A stretch of 64,000 nt of DNA from Salvator merianae. Taxonomy: Eukaryota > Chordata > Lepidosauria > Squamata > Teiidae. Numbering within the stretch: position 1 is the first letter of the stretch; each line of letters opens with the position of its first letter. Position numbers and translations under genes: made by a program. The stretch is taken from the NCBI GenBank assembly GCA_003586115.2, contig QVOM02000073.1:45307469-45371468 (forward strand). Reading direction: 5' to 3'. Under the pieces are notes generated by a model that saw nothing but the letters and a program-made list of their open reading frames with translations, was not told where the DNA came from and ran no database searches. This document shows positions 47,396 to 64,000 of the stretch, one piece after another.

Positions 47396-47844
47396 AAAAA
47401 AAAGAAAAAAAAAGAAAAAAAAAGAAAAAAAAAGAAAAAAAAAGAAAAAAAAAGAAAAAAAAAGAAAAAAAAAGAAAAAAAAAGAAAAAAAAAGAAAAAA
47501 AAAGAAAAAAAAAGAAAAAAAAAGAAAAAAAAAGAAAAAAAAAGAAAAAAAAAGAAAAAAAAAGAAAAAAAAAGAAAAAAAAAGAAAAAAAAAGAAAAAA
47601 AAAGAAAAAAAAAGAAAAAAAAAGAAAAAAAAAGAAAAAAAAAGAAAAAAAAAGAAAAAAAAAGAAAAAAAAAGAAAAAAAAAGAAAAAAAAAGAAAAAA
47701 AAAGAAAAAAAAAGAAAAAAAAAGAAAAAAAAAGAAAAAAAAAGAAAAAAAAAGAAAAAAAAAGAAAAAAAAAGAAAAAAAAAGAAAAAAAAAGAAAAAA
47801 AAAGAAAAAAAAAGAAAAAAAAAGAAAAAAAAAGAAAAAAAAAG

Positions 47845-47915
<71 letters not shown>

Positions 47916-47984
47916 AAAAAAAAGAAAAAAAAAGAAAAAAAAAGAAAAAAAAAGAAAAAAAAAGAAAAAAAAAGAAAAAAAAAG

Positions 47985-48015
<31 letters not shown>

Positions 48016-48045
48016 AAAAAAAGAAAAAAAAAGAAAAAAGAACGA
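47115..48045. repeat. A9G decamer repeat, about 0.9 kb
   Basis: After a GAAA/GGAA-rich lead-in (47115-47230), the sequence is almost only AAAGAAAAAA repeated with period 10, with two pure-A stretches (about 47344-47393 and 47844-47912). It lies between the RAD50 3' end and the cytokine cluster. The 300-codon frames on both strands are artefacts of the repeat. Confidence 0.95.
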
Positions 48046-48567
48046 ACTACAGGCACAGAGTGTATGCTACGGGAACCAGTGACTGGTCTAAGGACAACAG
48101 AAAAAGAACTCTTGGAATTTGAATCTTGTTCTTATCCCTGGAGTCTAACATTTTAAATAAGTCATACCAGCTACATGTCTATACGGATATGCAAAGCAAT
48201 TTGCTTTGGCCTATGCATGGAACTTGGGATGAATGCCTTTGATCTGTAAATTAGTCAGTAGCTTTAAGATGTATAATGCTATCTTGCTTTATCCACCATT
48301 ATGTAAGAATACTGTATGGACACTGCTTATTTGCCTGCACCTACCAGATAAACTTGAAATCCCTAACCCTCATCAATAATTTTATCTTCAAGACATATGA
48401 AAGTGAATTCATGTATGCTTTTCTTCTCTTGTCTTCAACAGATTTATTGAATGAACATTCTAATTTCAGAAGAACTAGTGAACATCCTGGTCTTGGTAAT
48501 GTTTTCTCATAAAATGAGGTATCTGCATACAGAATTACCTCTTAGATCACCACATTTCTTATTCAAA

Positions 48568-48573
48568 TTTTAT
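48568..48573 (-). terminator. RAD50: Candidate RAD50 polyadenylation signal
   Basis: AATAAA on the minus strand about 165 bp past the RAD50 stop. No other canonical hexamer was noted closer to the stop. Confidence 0.45.
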
Positions 48574-48736
48574 TTTTTTAATTTCTTTCATACTTTCAAA
48601 TAGTTTAACTGTTTAGTACTAGTGACAAATTCAGAAAAAACAGTTACAATCGCAAAACAGTAGAGCTCCTACATGCAAGCATTGTTATTTTCGTGAAGGT
48701 TTTGACTAGCAGTATACTAAAAATAATCTGAAAACT

Positions 48737-59492
<10,756 letters not shown>

Positions 59493-59819
59493 CTTTAAGT
59501 AAAAGATAACAGAACCTTTAGATGGAACATTATTATTAATGAAAACTTCTACTGAACATGTCTAAGAGTTTTTACAGTTGAAACAAAACTTCGTGTGTGT
59601 TGATTCTCTTAAGTCTGAACTGAACCTCTGAAAATCAAGCTGTCAAAAATTATCTATGGTCTAACTTCAGTCTTCATACACAATGTTTCCCTTCCAGAGA
59701 AAGCAGCACCTAAGTGGAATCAAGTAAATTGACCAACTGGCTTTAATACAGAACCAGAGTTAGGTCAACCGTGGCTTAGCTGTATTATACAACATCAGTG
59801 AAAATTACACTGATTTTCA

Positions 59820-60960
59820 CTGGGTTGACTGATCTACCTGAAGATTTACATTTATTTGAATGGGGAAATGGCATCTCAATGCAAATCAATGGAGGAAAAG
59901 AAAACTTCCACTAACTTGCACTGGGTTAACTAATCTGCTTGAAAATTTAGATTGACCTGAATGGTGAATTAGCCTCTCAGTGATAGTCAATGGAGGAAAA
60001 GAAAACCTACATTGACTTGTATTGGGTTGAGTGATCTGTTTGAGAATTCACACTGCTTTGAATGAGGAATTGGGTTCTCAATGCAAGTCAGTGGAAAAAT
60101 GGAACCTGCATTCAAAGGGGCACAGCAGAGCCACCCCAGAGAAGATCTACAATAGTAACAATGGCAAAACACACAAATGCCATTCCTGAAACCTGCACCA
60201 CACAGACAATAGACAGCAGTTCTCATCCACACCCAGATGCAATATTGAAACTCACAGATGCCAGCTCCCAAACCCCAGAGAAAGGTTTTGAATGGACTGT
60301 AATGCTGTAACACGGATATGCCAGCCAGGATGTCAATACCCTTCCCATCCCCCAGACATGAATTAAATGACAAAATTCAGCAGGAATGGCAGGAACAAGA
60401 ATATCAGTAGGAATGGCAGGAACAAAACACTTCTGAAGAGGAAAAACATGAAGGTGGAAGATAGTGTGCAGGTAGGATGGCAGAAAATAGAGCCATTTTT
60501 TTTTTCCAAAATGTATGCACCAAAGAAGTGTACACAATGAAATGTGTGTGCACAATAAAAACTGCACAGAAAAGTTGTATGCATGAAAAAACAAACAGCA
60601 TTACACATCCACACCAAAAAGGGTTCTGCACTAACTCAGGAGCTCAGTCAGCAACTGCAGCACACCCATGATATACAGAAAACATTAACCAACAGACCAA
60701 ATGAATGCCTTCTTCACTGTAGACACACAAACAGAAAATGGCCCTTGGAGAAGGTCCCACCATGCTGTAGAGTTGCCCTCTGACTTCAGAGTTTGGCTGG
60801 CAAACCTCACCAATGATCCATTCTACTCTACTGACTTACATTGATTTAACACTGATGTCAATATAATTTTCAGGCAGGTCAGTCAAGCCAGACCAAGCCA
60901 ATGGAGGTTTTCTTTTGTTTCACTGATGTGTACTGAGAAGGCAATTCCCCATTCAAGTCA
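59820..60960 (-). repeat. Imperfect tandem and inverted repeat family in RAD50 intron
   Basis: 59820-60100 holds about three imperfect copies of a unit near 110-120 bp containing ATCAATGGAGGAAAAGAAAAC, CACTGGGTTGACT and GAATGGGGAAAT-type text. 60110-60320 is the inverse of the 50640-50880 repeat, and 60800-60960 again shows CAATGGAGG/AAGTCAATG motifs. No known family recognised. Confidence 0.55.
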
Positions 60961-61565
60961 ATGTAATTTTGAGATGGGTCAGTCAATTCAATGCAATGAT
61001 TTTGCAAGAAACTGTGCAATAGCAAATCAATGAGTGTATGTAAATGAAGCAGGTGACAATTTGGCAATCACAATATCATGAAACTGCACTGTCGTAAACT
61101 GCACAAATTGAGGTATGGCCATATTTTTAGACCTTCAGCTACAAATCATTATTCCTGAGTTACACAGGAATAGCCTTTTATGACTTTAGATTTACGCTCA
61201 TGGTGCCTTACAGTCTATTCATGAGGCTGCAGCACAAAGAGACCCAAAAGAGATCCCATGCTGCCATCTCACACCTGCTACTCTCTTCTCTCACACCCCT
61301 GCTGGTGGTCAGCTCATGCCCCTGTCATCTCCCTGCCTTGCAGATGGCCACTCTACAAGGCTGTTCTACAAGGCCTTCATAAGCTGAGCAAACAAACCCA
61401 GCAAGATTCAGCTTACCTTTAAAGCCATACTTAAAATGTTGGCTAAGTTCACCTCAGTGACGATACTGGCAAATTCCCGCTATTCACTGCAAGCTGAATA
61501 GCAGCAAATATGGCTTAGCACATCACTATAAAAATTCTAGTGTACAGGGCAAGCTATAAATAAAT

Positions 61566-61588
61566 TGTGTGTGTGTGTGTGTGTGTGT
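61566..61588. repeat. (GT)n microsatellite
   Basis: About 11 GT units in a RAD50 intron. Confidence 0.95.
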
Positions 61589-64000
61589 AGGCATGTGTAT
61601 GTCTGAGAGACAGAGAGAACAAAGACTCAGCTCAAATGATCTGCAATCTAATAAGTGCATAGCTTCTGTCATTTTTCATCATTTCTTTTAGATAGGAGTG
61701 CTGAAATAATAAGGACTGACAGTTTCTAAGCTGTTCTAACAATTATTTCAGTGCTCCTTATACTTAAAGCATATGTTTTAAAAATAAATTTATGGTTGGA
61801 TATACAGAATTTAATTAATGCAGTGCAACAGAATTTATCTAGATTACAACTTTCCCCAGAAGCCAACGTTTTATATATTCTCCCGTTCCTCCTTTCCCCT
61901 ACTGGTCCCTTCTTCAATGATTTCTTCTATTTCTTTGGGGAAATCTCTCATTGCCCCTTCTCTTTCCTCTTGATCCTTTATGGTCTCAATGTTATTTAAT
62001 AGCTAAGTCCCCCAAATTGATCTAAGACAGAGCTTACTTTGTAACCCTATCTTGCAAGGACAGTTTTAGTGCGGGAGCATACTTTTCTATTACTTTTGCC
62101 CTTTTTATTTCTGACTTGCTTTATCATTTAAATTAGTATGCCACAACATTAAAGATAACCAACAGAAAAACTTTTATAATGAAAAAAGCCAGCCAGGCAC
62201 AATCAACATATACTTTTCTGATACTGGACTATCAGTGGCCATGATGAATGGGACTAAGGAAAACATAACGTTGGCTCTGTGGTATAATAAATTAATGTTA
62301 TTTATTTACTCTCTCCAGAAGGCCTGGATGTTATTTTAAAAAAAGATGAATAGATGCTTGATGAATGTCAAAATTTAGGAAAGAAACCACAAAGGCTAGG
62401 AAGAAGTAGGCATAGTTGATTAGCAGTACCAATTAAACCAGTAAGCTTAAGAAAACTTCCTTCAGAAATAGAGGGCCTTTCTTAACAAAGAAAACAAAAG
62501 GGAACACAACTTTGGTGAAAGAAATGCAAACAGAAAGGGACTCAAAAAGAAAAAAATGAGGAACATGCTGCCAAAAGTGTAAAGATAAACAATAAAAATT
62601 TTGGCAGAAAAATTCAGAATTCAGAAAATTCAGAATTCAGAAAAAATAATTTGGGACAGATACCTCAATCTGAGCTCATTTTCTTAGGAAAAGAATCTAA
62701 TGAACTAGGGTAAATAATGAGGCCAAAAGAAGAAGTGACAGGCCTTACTCATAAAAATCAATAAATTACTAGCCTGAATGATAATCATTCAAGAGTTATT
62801 GAAGAAATTTATCTGTAAACCCAGCTGCTGTAGCTGAGTACTGAAAGATGGTCAGTGTCCTGTCCTAAGTACAATTATGGAAACTATTATCAAAGCCAAA
62901 GTTATCAAATATTTAGAGACCTACCTAGACTTTGTTCCAAGATCACCAACAAGGCTCCTGGAATAGGGAGGCTTGTCTAACTATTCTTTTGAGTTTTTTG
63001 AAAGCATCAGTAAATGGGTGCCTAAAGGTGATCTGATAGATATTGTCCACTTGAACTTTCAAAAACTTTTCACAAGGTCACTAAGAATTCTTCAGTGAGA
63101 GAGTTTAACAGTCATGAAATAATAGCTCTTCTTATGGGTAAACAACTGGTTAATTGATAGAAAACAAAGGCAGGACTAAATGGACACATCTCATAATGCA
63201 GATCCATAACAAGCAGTTTTCAAAGGTTCTCTACTGGGACCACTGCTTTTAACATATCCATAAATGATCTAGAGTCAGAAGCATGCAGCAAATGACCAAG
63301 ATGACACCAAATTGTGCATAGTGATGAAAATAAAGAGATTAGAAGACTCCAAAAGGATCTCTGTATAATGGAGAAATAGTCATCAAAACAACAGATGCTG
63401 TTTAATTTGAACTACTGTAAAGTAATATGCACTGGAGCAAAAAATACATACTACACCTGTAGACTAAGTTGGAACCAAGTTGGCTGTGACTTACCAAGAA
63501 AGTCAACTTAGTATAGTGGTAGGTAGCCTAGTGAAAACATTGACCTAGTATACGTCAGCTTTCAAAAAGGCCCACAGTACCCAAAATATAAAAAGGAATG
63601 GCAAGAAAAAAACCCTGTCAATATTGTAATGCCTTTGTATAAAGTGATAGTACAACCACATCAGGAATAATATGTACAGTTTTCACTGTCAATTTGAAAA
63701 AAAAAAGATACAGAAGCATTGGAAAAAGTTTAAGGAGGTGAGTTACAAGGAATATGACAGAGGAGTATAAAATTAGGGACTGTATGGACAGAACAAAAAA
63801 GGACAGGTTCTTCTTCTCCAGCCAACACACCAGAACCAGAAGTTATATCAAGAAGTCTAATCTAAAAACAATAAGATAGACAAAGCAAGGTATTTTTCAC
63901 ACAGTATATAGCTAGTCTTTCAAATTCTTCACCATAAGATATTGTTAGGCACTAATTTCAAGGATTTCAAGGACAGTTTGTATTAATTTATAATATACAG
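61589..64000. other. RAD50 intron sequence, nothing recognised
   Basis: AT-rich DNA with short direct repeats such as CAGAATTCAGAAAATTCAGAA (62613-62640, motif AATTCAGAA). I found no coiled-coil exon of RAD50 here. Confidence 0.45.

Noticed and set aside
47067..48122. Open frames over 300 codons on both strands (Phe-rich and Lys-rich)
   Set aside because: They are translations of the A9G decamer array; no codon use or flanking signal supports a protein.

Overview
The window looks like vertebrate, most probably squamate reptile (lizard or snake), genomic DNA. It has small GT-AG exons in long introns. It also carries an L1 + L2 LINE mixture, Tc1/mariner and hAT transposons with MITE-like palindromes, a Ty3/gypsy remnant and tRNA-like SINE fragments. 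No bacterial-style gene organisation is present. The species call is inference.

The anchor is the 3' end of RAD50 on the minus strand. Five terminal exons (59492 down to 48737) encode the end of the coiled coil, the ABC signature CSAGQK, the Walker B region [10 protein letters not shown], the H-loop VITHDED and the stop. In tetrapods the gene just downstream of RAD50 in the same orientation is the type-2 cytokine pair IL13/IL4. At that position, also on the minus strand, the window holds three complete four-exon cytokine genes of the IL-4/IL-13 family: copy A at 616-4959, copy B at 13193-17209 and copy C at 26589-31954. Each has a signal peptide and six cysteines in shared positions (seven in B). 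Exon sizes are 180, 51, 120 and 96-117 bp, all internal introns are phase 0, and all splice sites are canonical. Predicted lengths are 154, 155 and 148 residues. They lie in long direct repeats: 1-5302 (cut by the window edge), 12030-18785 and 25376-34135. A fourth unit survives as a wreck at 21618-23684, whose 3' part is inverted and carries one dead exon 3.

Layout: 1-5302 unit A. 5303-10262 Tc1, L1 and L2 debris. 11258-18785 unit B with its downstream flank. 19200-21620 L1 fragments and a MITE. 21618-25375 the inverted relic, a hAT element with a perfect 8-bp target duplication, and a 5' Tc1 copy. 25376-34135 unit C, with a CpG-rich terminal-inverted-repeat element inserted just upstream of its promoter. 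34136-48560 intergenic DNA with a GGAA microsatellite, a CpG-rich TIR-like element, the 3' half of a Ty3/gypsy element with its LTR, and about 0.9 kb of an A9G decamer repeat. 48568-64000 RAD50 3' end and introns.

The three cytokine copies share a compact promoter (TATA, CRE/ATF-like, NFAT-like, RUNX-like and paired GATA motifs), except that copy C has lost the GATA pair. Copy C is mosaic: exon 1 and the 5' part of intron 1 resemble copy A, while exon 2, the distal intron 1 and intron 2 resemble copy B. Together this is a lineage-specific expansion of the Th2 cytokine locus with signs of gene conversion and fast protein change. It is the most noteworthy content of the window.
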